This document shows positions 39,607 through 53,086 of a DNA stretch of 64,000 bases, piece after piece. The stretch spans positions 32,745,516-32,809,515 of the forward strand of contig NC_057766.1 in the NCBI RefSeq assembly GCF_010389155.1, read 5' to 3'. This DNA comes from Erigeron canadensis (taxonomy: Eukaryota > Streptophyta > Magnoliopsida > Asterales > Asteraceae). The notes below the pieces were generated by a model. That model searched no databases and was not told the DNA's origin. It saw only the letters and a program-made list of their open reading frames with translations. Both the position numbers and the translations under genes were made by a program. Positions within the stretch are counted from its first letter, which is position 1; every line of letters begins with the position of its first letter.

Positions 39607-42600
39607 AAAAGGATTCCGTCCCCGGAATCTCATCAGAAATGAACAACTCTGGATACTTCTCCTTCATCACGGATTCCGTTTCCCACGTTAGGCTTTCACC
39701 ATGAGTGTGCTTCCATTTGATCAACACAAGGTCAATCAATTTCCGGCGTAGCTTCTTTTGCTTCCTTCCAAGTATGGCTACCGGTTCCTCAATCATTCTT
39801 TTACTCGGATCAATGCTTACATCTTCAATGGGAATAACACTAGATTCATCCGCCAAACACTTCCTCAAATAAGATACATGAAATGTACTATGAATTCCAT
39901 CTAACTCAGGAGGTAATTCCAATCGATAAGCTACATCCTTGATGCGTTGGAGTACCTTAAATGGTCCAATGAATCGTGGACTTAGCTTTCCTTTCTTACC
40001 AAAACGAATAACTCCTTTCCAAGGGGAGACTTTCAGCATCACCAAATCACCGACTTTGAACTCAATTGGCCTTCTTTTTTTATCGGCATACGTTTTCTGT
40101 CTTTCTCTAGCCACACGAAGTGCTTCCCTTGCAACATTAACTTTTTCAGCTGTGATCTCTACAATTTCAGGACCCGTAATTTGCTTTTCACCGGGCTCCA
40201 TCCAACAACTTGGAGTCCTACACCTTCTACCATAAAGCATTTCAAATGGTGGCATTCCAATACTTGCATGATAGCTATTATTATAAGAAAACTCAATCAG
40301 TTTCAAATGATCATCCCATGCTCCACCATACTCTAGTACACAAGCTCTCAACATATCCTCCAACGTTTGGATTGTTCTTTCGCTTTGCCCATCAGATTGA
40401 GGATGATAGGCGGTACTCAAGTTTACTCTAGTACCTAATTCTCGCTGAAGACTTTTCCAAAAACTAGATACATACCTCGAGTCTCGATCTGAAACAATAG
40501 ATAGTGGTACACCATGTTTGGACACAATTTCATCTATGTACATCTTTGCCATCTTGGCTAAGGGTACATCTTGACGTGTTGCTAGGAAATGAGCACTCTT
40601 CGTCAATCTATCCACAATAACCCATATCATATCATTACCCTTAGGAGTCCTCGGTAACTTAGTCACAAAATCCATAGTTATATGATCCCATTTCCATTCT
40701 GGAATTTCCAACTGATGCAACATTCCATATGGCTTTTTATGATCAGTTTTCACACGTGCACAAGTCAAACACCTTTCAACAAAATGGGCAATTTCTCCCT
40801 TAATGTTTGGCCACCAATAAATAGGCTTCAAATCCGCATACATCTTTGTAACACCGGGGTGGACTGAATATCTTGACCTATGAGCTTCTTCTAGGATCAA
40901 TTCTCGGTTACCATCAAGCAATGGTACCCAAATTCGACCTTTATACGTTTGGAAACCACGGCTGTTCGTTTCCATGGCAAGATATTTCTTCTTTCCAATA
41001 CTCTCTTTATCAATGTTATCCTTCATCAAAGCCTTCACTTGAGCTTCCTTGATACGATCAAGTAACCCCGACTTGGCTTGAACAACCATGCTCATCAATC
41101 TACAAGAGAAATTCTGCACCTTCCTACTTAATGCATCCGCCACCACATTGGCTTTACCGAGATGATATTTAATCTCACAATCATAATCTTTCAGAAGTTC
41201 CATCCATCTCCGTTGTCTTACATTCATTTCCTTTTGTGTGAACACATATTGCAAGCTTTTGTGGTCGGTGTACAAAGTACACTTAGTGCCATACAAATAA
41301 TGCCTCCACAACTTCAAAGCAAACACCACAGCAGCCAACTCTAGATCATGGGTCGGGTAGTTCTTTTCATGAGGCTTCAACTGACGTGAAGCATAGGCAA
41401 TAACCTTGTCCCTTTGCATGAGAACACAACCCAAACCTGAAATAGAAGCATCACTATAAACAACAAGATCATCGGTACCTTCGGGTAAGGCGAGGATTGG
41501 AGCTTCACATAACTTGGTCTTTAACGTTTGAAAAGCCTTTTCTTGAGCTTCAGCCCACACGAACTTCACCCCTTTCTTTGTCAATTCAGTCATGGGCTTA
41601 GCTATACGAGAGAAATCTTGAATGAACCTTCGATAGTAACCCGCTAAACCAAGAAAACTCTTGATCTCAGTGGGTGTCTTTGGCTGTTCCCATTTAGAGA
41701 CAGCTTCAATCTTTGAGGGATCAACTCTAATACCTTCGGAAGAGATGACATGGCCGAGAAATTGAACTTCTCGAAGCCAGAATTCACACTTGGAGAACTT
41801 AGCATATAATTTCTTCTCCCTAAGAACCTCAAGGACGGCTCTTAAGTGCCCACGGTGCTCGGTTTCCGACTTAGAATAAATCAGAATATCGTCAATGAAG
41901 ACAATCACAAAATGATCTAAGAATGGACGACATACCCGATTCATTAAATCCATAAAAGCGGCTGGAGCATTTGTCAACCCAAATGGCATGACAAGAAACT
42001 CATAATGCCCATATCGAGTGCGAAAAGCTGTTTTAGCTACATCTTCCTTTTTGACCTTTAATTGATGATAGCCGGACCGTAAATCAATCTTGGAGAAGTA
42101 AGAAGCACCATGGAGTTGATCAAAGAGATCATCAATGCGTGGGAGAGGGTACTTATTCTTTACCGTTCGCTTGTTCAACTCACGGTAGTCTATGCACATG
42201 CGCATAGAACCATCTTTCTTCTTAACAAAGAGAACCGGAGCTCCCCAAGGCGAGGAACTTGGTTGTATGAAACCTTTGTCAAGTAAATCTTGAAGTTGAG
42301 TCATTAACTCCTTCATTTCTGTAGGAGCTAATCGATAAGGTGCTTTTGCAACAGGAGTAGCACGGGTACGAGTTCAATTTGAAAAGTGACCTCACGGTCA
42401 GGAGGAATACCGGGAAGATCATCCGGAAACACATCAGAAAATTCAGAAACTACTTCAACATTAGAAATGGAAGACTTTTCTTTTCGTGCATCAATGACAT
42501 AGGCAAGAAAATGACTCTTGTTCTGTCGGATACACTTGAGAGCTTTCATCATATTGATGATCTTTATGGTTCCTCTTTTCTTATCACCATACACAGAAAT

Positions 42601-44295
42601 GATCTTACCATCAGGAGTAGGAAAACTCACGATCTTTTGGGAACAAATAATAGTGGCATTATTTTGAGATAACCAGTCCATACCTATCACTACATCAAAG
42701 CCAGCAAGAGTAGTAGGTAATAGTTGGACTGGAAAGGCACGACCTTCAATCTCAATAGAACAATCATCGTAGCCCACACATATATCACTAATAGTACCGT
42801 TAGCAACTTCTACTTCTATGGAGCAATCAAGAGGAGTAGTAACTCTTCCGAGCTTAGGAGCAAACAACGTAGACACAAAAGACCTATTTGCACCCGAATC
42901 AAAAAGAACAGAAGCAGGTTTTGAATTAACAAGAAAAGTACCGCTTACTACCTCATCGTTATCCTTAGCAGCTTCCACTGTCATCTGAAAGGCATGAACT
43001 TTTGGCTTTGGAGCAACCGTCTTCTTTCCATCGTTCTTCATCTGAGGACAATCAGCAATCTTATGACCCGTTTCTTTACACTTGTAACAACGAGCCTTGT
43101 CTTTACAATCAACTGCAGCGTGCCCCGGACTACCACACTTATCACACCTCTTGGTCTTGTCAGAACATGGACCCTCATGATGGGTCTTGCAAGCTGAACA
43201 CCATGTGCTACTCTTTTTCTTATCCTTATCCCCATTCGAAGTAGAACTACCTTTGAACCTCTTGTTAGAATTCGAAGACCCATTGAACCTTCTCTTGAAA
43301 CCGAATTTCTTATCATCATCTTTTGAAGCCATTTTTTCAGACTTAAAATCATCATCCAACCTCTTAGACTCCTTAATAGCGGCAGACAACGTAGTGTGTT
43401 GCCTACAAAGGCCGCGATAGCTGGCAGGAAGACCATCACAGTAAGCTTCGATCTGATCTATCTCTCTTGGTACCATACGACCTACAAACTGGAGCTTTTC
43501 TGTAAATGAACGGGCATACTCACCTATGGCACCTGGCTTAGCAGTCAAAGCTCTGAATTCCTTCTCGATCAACCTTAACTCACGTGTACCCACATATTCT
43601 TCCAAAAACTTTTCCCTGAATGTACCCCAAGGCATAGCAGCAAGCACCTCAGGAGTCAAGGAAACAGTAGTTGATCTCCACCAGTTGCGAGCATTCTTTG
43701 TTAACACGCGGGTAGCACATAACACCTTCATATCATCCGGACAGTAGCACGAAGCAAAAACCACTTCAATATCAGTCAGCCATTCCATGGCACCCACTGC
43801 ATCAAGTGTGCCATCAAATTCCTTAGCACCACACTTCTTAAAGCTTTCATATTTAAAGTTATGGACACGAGGAGCAACCATAACACGAGGCTCCACCCCA
43901 TTTTCCACACCATTCCCTTCAGCTACCTCATTACTAGGAGCAACCAATGACCTTCCAGCAGATATCTCAACACGATTCGAGCGATTGGAATAGTTTCCAT
44001 CCGTGTGCTCGTTCCTTTGCAAGCTTGCTTCCTTTTCAGCCCTCAATTGAGCCAATTCCTCCTCATTCCTTAACAAGAGAGCTCGAATAGCCCTCAATTC
44101 TTCATGCATTTCAGCTTGAGTAGGAATTTGTTCAAGTACCGGGTTTGCTCGATCAATTTCAGACCTTGTGAGTTGCACACCCGGAAGTGGCCTTCGAGGA
44201 GGCCTTTGGTTGACATCATTTCCAGCCCCATTTCGATTCGATTGGCCATTGCTTGGAGCTCTCTCACGTCGACTGTTAGTACGAGTGTTAACCAT
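39605..44295 (-). pseudogene. gypsy gag-pol polyprotein, unit 2 (one single-base deletion)
   Basis: The frame runs from the ATG at 44,295 through gag, both CCHC knuckles and protease. It shifts near 42,362 (GCACGGG where unit 1 has GCACCGGG) and resumes as an open frame of about 900 codons to the stop at 39,605. That second frame carries RT (FIDD about 41,888-41,899), RNase H, the H2C2 finger, integrase, GPF and the chromodomain-like tail. Only this one break separates it from a full-length polyprotein. The three breaks of unit 1 are absent here, so the two units are complementary in their defects. Confidence 0.93.
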
Positions 44296-44548
44296 GATGT
44301 CTACAATGCAACGACGTCGGTTAGCAAAGGTTAGAGTGAGAATAAAAAGATTAAGGCTACTAAACATAAATATTAAGAACAACATAACACATATAAGCCT
44401 CAATTTGCACTCTCTCTCAACCCCAAACCCTTCCTAAAGCATCTCATTTCAATGGCTAAGCATACCTACTTAAGCCCTATCCTTTCTCATGCAGTTTAAG
44501 TCCAAAATCCTATGGTCTTGGTCGAATTTTGGTTCACTTAAACCAATT

Positions 44549-44559
44549 CTCTGATACCA
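44549..44559 (-). other. primer binding site, gypsy unit 2
   Basis: TGGTATCAGAG on the minus strand, complementary to initiator tRNA-Met, three bases from the 5' LTR edge. Confidence 0.85.
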
Positions 44560-44562
44560 ACT

Positions 44563-47012
44563 TGTAACACCCATCATTTAAAAACAAGGATTTCCAAGAG
44601 CTTTCACCTAACGGTGTCAAAGAAAGCGGAAAAACATTTAAAAGTCCAAACCAATAATTTCAGTTTGGTTTATTCATCAAACGGTGTTACTAGCCATATC
44701 ATTGAAACAAGTCTAAATGGAAATCCATCGGTTGCCCAACATAAAACAACCGATCACAAGTCAATACAATTCATAAATATCTAAACATAAAATTCAAAGG
44801 TCTAAAGGAGCAGCCACTATGGGTAAACTATAATCCTTTTCGAACAATCTACCCATGCCTCGCTCTTTATTCGTCAACACTCAAAGCTTTCTAAACCTGA
44901 AGGAACAACACATTTCAAGAAACAAGTGTTAGCTAACGAATTAGCTAAGTAAGATAACACGAGCTTATAAAAACATTTGTCCAATTAAAACGTATTAAAA
45001 GTCATATTTCATCATTAAGGCACATAACATCTCATATAGCCATAAACATCATTCGTATAGGATTGTTCGTCTTAGATGTGCCTAATCATCTTTTCATCAT
45101 CACATATAACATCATTTCAGGTGTGACATAAGTCACTCATATCATATAAGGTGTAAGTTTGTGTGTAGGCGGTCAAAAGACCTAACGGGGACCTCACACC
45201 CGACTGGATGGATAAGCCTTACGGCGGTCCATCAGTGTCGTTAAGGAATGGCAAGCCAATCCAGGAGTAGTCCGTATGTTCAAGACATTGGTGGTTAATC
45301 ACGCCACCCGAGATACTCTAACCACGTAATTATGTTGCAAGGAGCCACCCAAGCAACCATATACGTACTCACCGGGCAAGGGCAAGTACGGGTTAAGCTT
45401 AACACTTTCATATCATATACGAGCTCGATTTACATTACATATAGTTCAGGAATCTACATTACCTAAACATAACACATAATCATCTTTTACGTTTGGGCCC
45501 TTAACGTGCACGTGACATGGCAACTTAAAGAGTCTAGTGAACTAGATTAATAAGCCATACAAACATGCACCATACAATACATCTCAAAACATATCATATC
45601 ATATCATTTCATTTCATATCATAGGGACTGCATATCAGGCCTCAAATGTCATTTACATAGCCCATATCACCTCCCATGTATCCCGATTACCCATAAACGA
45701 TCAAGATATCAAATGGAAACTATTATAAGAAACCATCTTTTGTTGAACCCTCAGCATGTCAAAGTAGTGTATCTTACCTCTTAGAAGCGTACAAAATGAT
45801 AACGTAAGTTACCGAGCTTTGCAAGTATTCCCGACTACCTATAATCATTGAACGATATAATAAGCTAAACAAGTACCTACTTACTTTTGTTCATGAATCA
45901 AGCCTAAGTATCTATAAACATGACCCATTACAAGGCTTGATGCATCGAACATTCGATTAGTACTTTAAAGCTTACAAAACTCGACGAAACTCGACATTCA
46001 CTCACTATATTAACCTTTCTGGAAACTTGACATCACAATCATCTTTTGAAAACATAACCATTAGAAAGTAGACTCTCTTACGATTCCGTGGATAGCTTAT
46101 TTGTTAAAAACGGAGTTACGGTTCAAAAGTTATGGCCGTTTGAAAATTCCGTCGCTATTGCGTCGCAACTACTAAGTTGCGTCGCAGCTATGTGTCACTG
46201 GTTTCCAGTTGCGCCGCAGCTTAGTAACTGCGCCGCAGCTAGCCCCGTTTCAGCACAAACCTCATTGTTTAACCTCCAAAACTTAACCAAACACACCCCA
46301 AACGACCCCAAACCTTATGAACGACTTTTAACCCTCAAAATTCATCATTTTAAGACTCTAATGATGTCATGAAAACAACCCTCAACATCCAATTGATTTG
46401 CAACACAACAACAATCATTTTAGGTTACCGAATCGATTAAAACTCACGTTTTTGACTCCAATCAACCCTCTAAAGACCTAGATCAGTTACGAATCGAATC
46501 AAGGGATTGAAAGGACATGAAATCAATGTTATTATACCTGGGATACCTGGAGATTACAAAGAGAATGTAGAAACTTGATCAAAACACTCTCGAATCAACC
46601 AAACGAAGATGAAATCGAATAAGGAATTGATTATGGCAATGGGGAATGGTTAGGGCTCAAAGAGGAAAGGATAATATGAGTAATTAGAAGCTAATGACCT
46701 GCTCCAAGACCCTAATCCCGTTTTTTAGTTTCCACCTATATCAAAACTAGTCCTTAGGCTTCCTTATGGCTCATATTTAACTCAAAACACCTATTGGGAA
46801 TACTTACAACACATTAAATACTTTAAGCACATCAAAAGACATATAAAACATATCTTAAGCACTTTAGCACATTAATCATTAAGGCACTAAAGCTTGACAC
46901 ATATAACACATTAAACACATATAGTCATTAAATCATGTATAGGCTTAACGGACACGTAATGTTGACTTAACGACTCAGGTCAATTGTTAAATAAAAAGTT
47001 TGGGATGTTACA
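44563..47012 (-). repeat. gypsy LTR 3 (5' LTR of the second unit)
   Basis: 2,450 bp. It differs from LTR 1 and LTR 2 by one missing G near 45,309 (CACCCGAGAT against CACCCGGAGAT). It is followed by the TTTTA duplication. Confidence 0.95.
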
Positions 47013-47017
47013 TTTTA

Positions 47018-47530
47018 TCACTGTAGTCTAACTTTTTGTGTACAAATATAATTACTTTTAAAGTTTTTAATTTTTATCAAATAACTATTGATTTCAACTT
47101 TAATCATCAAATCTTTTTTTTTATATATACTTTTGATCTTCTATTTTAACCCTTCTAACCTATTTTTACCACTTAACTTTTGGGTTTTTTAACTTAAGTC
47201 TAACTTTTTGTATACAAACTTAGTTATAGTTTACTTTTAAATTTTTTAATTTTTATCAATTAACTTTGGGTTTCTAACTTTAATTATCAAATTTTTTTTA
47301 ATTTTTACTTTCTATCTTTTATTTTACGGCTTTTAACTTTTACGTTTTACCATCGAACTTTTGGTTTTGACCACCAATTTTTTTACCTTTGACTCATTAT
47401 GGTAAGTTTTAAGTTTCCAAACTTAAGTAATGTTGTATGTATATATGTATACATGACGCAACGTCTGAGTTCAAAAAAACTATTTTTAAAATGATTAAGA
47501 AACCCATGATCTAAAATTTGTGATTCAAAT
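47018..47530. repeat. AT-rich tandem repeat split by the gypsy insertion
   Basis: A unit of roughly 140 bp (ACCACTTAACTTTTGGGTTT ... TTAATTTTTATCAATTAACT) is present at about 47,160-47,300. A diverged copy is interrupted by the gypsy element: its beginning is at 29,690-29,722 and the rest at 47,018-47,130. Confidence 0.6.
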
Positions 47531-49735
47531 AATAACGAGATATGTCACCCGGGCGTTGTCCCGGGAGACATTACATTTGTTAACGATTTACTCGTAATAG
47601 AAAAGAATTATTCAAAAGATAATGCGTTACAAATAAGTATGCGTTCATGGACCGAGGTTAAAAAACCACAAACTTTTTGAAAAAAACATGTATTATTCAA
47701 ATAATTAAAAATAAAAAAATGGACATTTGTCAGTTAGAAAATGATCAATAAAAGTTTTGTGTGAGTAAAAGTAGTTCGCATAAAAGTTTAGTCTAAAAGT
47801 GTAAGAGGCTTAAATGTTGTGGTAAAATTAAAAGAAAAACAAAAAGTACAAAAATTCAGTGCTAAAAGTGTAGGGGTTAAAATGTTGTGGCGAAAAAAAA
47901 AAGAATAAAAAGGTTACCCTTCTTTGCACTTTACAGTAAAAAAAACAGTGAAAGTTTTGTGTGAAAGTAAAAGTACTTCGCATAAAAGTTGAGTGCTAAA
48001 AACGTAAGAGGCTAAAATGTTCTGGTGAATATAAAAGAACATAAAAAAGTATAAAAGTTTAGTGCTAAAAGTGTAAGGGATTAAAATGTTGCTGTCAAAA
48101 TAAAAAGAATAAAAAAGGTACTATTGTTTGCACGCGATAGTTAAAAAACAAACAGTAAAATTTTTGTGTGAAAGAAAGTAGTTCGTATAAAAGTTTAGTG
48201 CTAAAAGTATAAGAGACTAAAATGTTGTGGTTAAAATAAAAGAAAATCAAAAAGTACAAAAGTTTTGTGCTAAAAGTGTAAATAGTTCAAATATTGTGGT
48301 GAAAATAAAATGAATAAAAAGTTTATTATTCTTTACACGTTTTTTCGTATATTTCTTTTTAATATATATGTTAAATAGTTTGTTGCTAAAGTGTAAGAGG
48401 CTAAAATGTTGTGATTAAAATAAAAGATTATCAAAATGTATGAAAGTTTAGTGCTAAAAGTATAAAAAGTTAAAATATTGTGATGAAAATAAAAAGATTC
48501 AAAAGTTTACTAAAAATTATTAAATTTTAGTGCTAAAAGTGTAAAGAGTGAAACTATTGTGGTGAAAATAAAAAATATTAATCTTTACACGTTTTCCGAA
48601 CTTTAGAATAAAAGAAAATAAAAAAGTATGAAAGTTTAGTGCTAAAGTGTAAATAGTTAAAATATTGTGGTGAAAATAGAAAGAATAAAAAGTTTACTAA
48701 AAAACATTATAGTTTAGTGCTAAAAGTGTAAAGTTTGAAACTTTTATAGTGAAAATAAATATAATAAAAAGTATACTATTCTTTACTAAAAAGTATTATA
48801 GTTTAGTGCTAAAAGTATAAAGATCGAAACTTATGTGGTGAAAATAAAAAGAATAAAAAGCTAAAAGTGTAAAGATTGAAACTTTTGTGGTGAAGATAAA
48901 AAGAATAGAAAGTATACTAATCTTTATTAAAAAGTATTATAGTTTAGTATTAAAAGTGTAAAGATTGAAGCTTATGTAGTGAAAATAAAAAAGAATAAAA
49001 GAATAAAAAGTATACTATTATTTACTAAAAGTGTAAAGATTGAAACTTATGTGGTAAATATAAAAAGTATACTAATCTTTACACGTTGATTATGCAAGGA
49101 TTAGGATGGGTATATTGTACCGGCATCATATTACTCATACGTGGTGAGTTGATAAATATTTAATTGTGGTACCGGGGCTAGGATTTCCTCTATTACCCTT
49201 ATTTTTAAGATAAAAACTTAAAACTTAAAAAAAAAAACTTATAATCCCCAAAAATTTAAAAAAAGAGATAGGTATGGATAAACATTTAAAAACCAAAAAA
49301 GTGAAAAAAGATATAGGTGGGGACAAAAAAAAAAAAACACTTAGTTACTAAAAAAAATGGAAAAAGATATTGGTGGGGACAAAAAAATAAAACAAAAACA
49401 AAAAAACATAGTTACTCTAGGTTGCATGAATCTCCAAGATTTGTTTTTAAGATAAAAACTTAAAACTTAAAAAAAAAACCTTATAATCCCCAAAAATTTA
49501 AAAAAAAAAATGGGTATGGATAAACATTTAAAAACCAAAGAAGTGGAAAAAGATATAGGTGGGGACAAAAAAGAAAAAAAAAACACTTAGTTACTAAAAA
49601 AAATGGAAAAAGATATAGGTGGGGGCAAAAAAAAAGACACATAGTTATTGTAGTTTGCACGAATCCCCAAGATTTGTTTTTAATATATATGAGATACGTC
49701 ATCCGGGCGTTGCCCCGGAAGACATTATATTTATT
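47531..49735. repeat. degenerate AT-rich tandem array bounded by GC-rich hairpin motifs
   Basis: Near-identical motifs of about 40 bp (containing CACCCGGGCGTTGTCCCGGG at the left, CATCCGGGCGTTGCCCCGG at the right) lie near 47,540-47,575 and 49,690-49,727 in the same orientation. Between them, GTGCTAAAAGTGTAA units recur roughly every 65 bp. An additional GTTTTGTGTGAAAG segment repeats at about 47,754, 47,954 and 48,161. A cleaner 242-bp tandem duplication ends the array (49,202-49,443 and 49,444-49,685). Confidence 0.7.
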
Positions 49736-52700
49736 TTATTTCATATGAGGTAAAATTTATAACATATTTTCAAAAACATTATATAGTGTGAATAACTGAG
49801 TTGATATTAATCTTTTAATTAATAATCTATTATTAATCAAAGAGATTTGACGGTATAAAGCATCAAAGGAAATAAAATTAAAAACTAATAAGTATTACAA
49901 ATTAATAGTCAGAGATGATTACGTGTATATATTTAAAGTGTACCTAATACTGTTATAACGTAATAATTTACGTGTGATAAGATGAGATAATCTTAAAAAT
50001 GTAACAAACTTTAAAAAATGATAATGTTCAATTAAAATAAGTTATTTTTGTAAAACAAAGATCAAAACATAAGGCCCAAAACTAAAGGTGGACCAGAGAA
50101 AATAAAATTGGCCCGTTAATCAAGCCTAAAATTTAAAAACTAAAAACAGACCCAAACTAAAAACAGACCCAAATTAAATGAAAATGACCCGTTAAGAATA
50201 TAAAAACAGGCCCAAAAAAATTAAAAATGGCTAATTACTATTCTTTACACGTAAATTGATGTTTTGTTTTTAATATATATACCATATATAATATGACAAA
50301 AAAATACAAAAAAAATAAAATAAATAAATACAAAAATAAAATCTTAGACAAAGAAAGAGAGAAGGAAGGCGATCTCTGCAAACACATATCTGACATTTTA
50401 TATTTTAATAGTTTTTATTTGTTTGTTATTACCAACGTCAAATCAAATATCAATCTCCAAAAATCGAAATTTAGAATTTCAATCTGACGAGTGGCCTCAC
50501 CCGGCGTCGGAATATTTTTCTCACCTACGGTAATTATCTCTTTCCATCCTGCAAATCATATACAATTTACATTTTTATCTATACATCACGTCCAGTTTTT
50601 ATTTTATTCTAAATTTTGTCCTTTTAATAATAATTATAATTTGTTAGGAACACTGATGCTGTGCGATCTGTAATTATGTACTTTGATAAATTTTTAAATT
50701 TTTTATTAGCTTGAGTTAGTAGTTATATAATTGTACCACTAATTAGCTTCAAAATGACATGATTATGCATCTCATACTCTTGTAATTTAACTACATTATA
50801 TATTATAGAGATTATTTGTGGAAATGTATGTGCTTTGTGGCGGAGAAACACTCGAGTTGAGTTAAATAAAAGCCATTAGGAAGTGTCTTACTCGATGTTG
50901 CATTTCGCAGATCCCGTAAAGTTATGCTCCTAAGTTTGTTGTAATATGGTTATACAGACTACTGGGATGTGTTAATTGATCGAGTAATGCCGTTAGCAAT
51001 GTACTTTACTTTGAAAAAGAAACGTGCTTTTATTAGTTTCGTGTTCCGTTTAAAAGGACCAGTGAAAATCTGTTAAGCTATTTGATTGGCAGTTTTTTAG
51101 TTTTCGCATTTGGAACTTCGAAATGCACCAGTTAGCAAAGGGTTGACCAAGATTTATATTTGGGATGTCCTGAAGAATGATTTGAGTGAGTAATTATATT
51201 AGTTGAATTGGCTCTAGATATGATTTTAGAACACATTCAAGGAATGAAGGATGTCGTTTTTGTCCTGACATTACAGGGGCGATGGGGAGTTCATCCGTAT
51301 GTTCATTACCAAGTTAGCTGTGTAATCTTTTTAGGTTTTTTCCCCTGCCAACCGCAACTAGTTGTAGTGAAGAGGATTGTAGCTTTGTCGTGTATATAAA
51401 CTTTGATTGTAAACTGTGCTTCTAAACAAAGATGGAACTTCCAGATGATGTCGCAGTATACGATTGTGGTCCGTTTTCTTTATTTTTAATAATTTTTTTA
51501 TTCTTTCTTAACATACTAGGGAACCATATAAACCTAGCACAACATAAAAGTAAATTGTGTACCAAGAAAACTAAACAGAGAGATCCGGAACTGAAACCTG
51601 AAGCATGTTTCATGTATTTTGGCTATAGACTTAAGTCATACTGATCTCGTTGAACACTAACCAAAACATTGGTACTAAAAAGAAAGAAGTCAATAAGAAT
51701 AGAACATTAGATTAAGCTTGAAAGTAACATGATGAAGCAGATGGAAAGGTGGTTGACAAACATGCATATACTATAGTACATGACTAAGCAATCTGCTTAC
51801 TGTGTCATATCATGTGGTGCATAATGGTACCAGGTCTGGTAACTTGAATTGCACCACCGTGCTTGGTTCTTTCCTATCTCCCATGGTTCCTTTTTTTTGT
51901 ATCGAATCTGCCGATGCTGCTTTTATTTTTGTAGAAATTAAATTGCAATAGATATTTGATGTTTAATTCCCGTAACAGTAGAACCCTGAGTCCTTGACTT
52001 GCTATTATGATGGAATGCCACCAGAACTGAAATTTTAAGTATTTTTACATGGAAAAATGGGCCACATGGATTTGCTCTAGTCAACTCTTTCCATGTACAT
52101 TTGCTCAGAAACTGAGGATAATGTTACACTTTGTTCAACTCCAGTGCGAGGTTTTAGCTCAAACTTTGAAATTTTGTCCATAAGTTTAGGTTGACCTATC
52201 AAAGATATATTATTACGGGTGACATTTAGGTCTGGTTAATGGGTCAAAATGATGCGTGTGTTAAATGGGTAATTTTTGGAAATGGGTCAAAATGGTTTGT
52301 GGTTCATGGTTGAAATGGTCTAGTCGGACTAGTTTGACAAATAAGATTTCAACACACATCTGTCTCTTTTTCCCTTCTATTTTACACTTATGTCTTAGTG
52401 AAATTTAAAGCTTTGAATTTTGACAAACAAATACGACATGGAAACAAAAAATGCACCCAGATAAGTATGCATTACAAAAAATGTGGGTTGTAGATGGGAT
52501 ATGCAAACTATGAACCGAGTAAACATGTCCATTTTAATACAATAAAAAAATCAACCTGTTTGCTCAGTCTTGCTTAACCCAAACATCAAGCATCATGGGT
52601 CAGGCAGGTAAACTGTAAATAACTTATCTTAGCCACCTCTATCTGTAATAGACCTTCTGTTAATAAACTGTTTGTAGACAAGGATTAAAGTTAAACCCAT

Positions 52701-53086
52701 AGTATTCTCATTCCCAACTAAGATATAAAGAACAATGAAAATTATAAATCAAAGGTGGGAGTAACTAATAAAGAATAAAGAACCACAATGAAAAGTATGT
52801 GAGTCATTTTATACGAAGACTCCATGAAAATACATCCTAAAAGCTATTGTAACTTGGAAGTGTAGGTGCATTGTAGGCCGCATAAGTTTTATATGTGCCA
52901 GATTACATTTTTAAATTCCATGTTCGGTTTTTAATATCAATTTTTCATATTTGATGTTTTACGTCACTGTGCATATTCAACCTTGAAGGTGGCTCTAATC
53001 TCCCAAGACTTAATTTTCTTCTAAGCCTTAAAGAGCTGGATGTAAATTCATTGGTAAAAACATCGTCTCATTAAATGCTTGAAAAG
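49736..53086 (+). other. intergenic DNA and probable promoter/5' leader of the GNL1-like gene
   Basis: The first part (to about 50,300) is AT-rich with short GGCCCAAAA-type repeats and a further TTCTTTACACGT motif like those in the array to its left. From about 50,340 composition becomes more genic, with a GAAAGAGAGAAGGAAGG tract that could be leader sequence. A 5' UTR intron reaching to about 53,020 (TTCTTCTAAG acceptor-like) is possible. No protein-coding exon is evident before 53,087. Confidence 0.4.

Larger units (their letters stand above)
29723..47012 (-). mobile_element. tandem Ty3/gypsy chromovirus composite, LTR-INT-LTR-INT-LTR
   Basis: Three LTRs (2,451, 2,451 and 2,450 bp) alternate with two internal domains (4,968 and 4,970 bp). 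The whole is flanked by one 5-bp duplication TTTTA (29,718-29,722 and 47,013-47,017). The middle LTR is shared. All parts are on the minus strand. The order gag, protease, RT, RNase H, integrase, with a chromodomain-like tail, places it among chromoviruses; the long LTRs suggest the Tekay/Del lineage (inference). The two units look identical except for five single-base deletions overall. It was inserted into an AT-rich tandem repeat. Confidence 0.92.

Noticed and set aside
43038..43439. 133-codon minus-strand frame overlapping gypsy gag (also 35,617)
   Set aside because: Alternate frame of the gag region containing the zinc knuckles, Arg/Leu-rich, no start context or known product.
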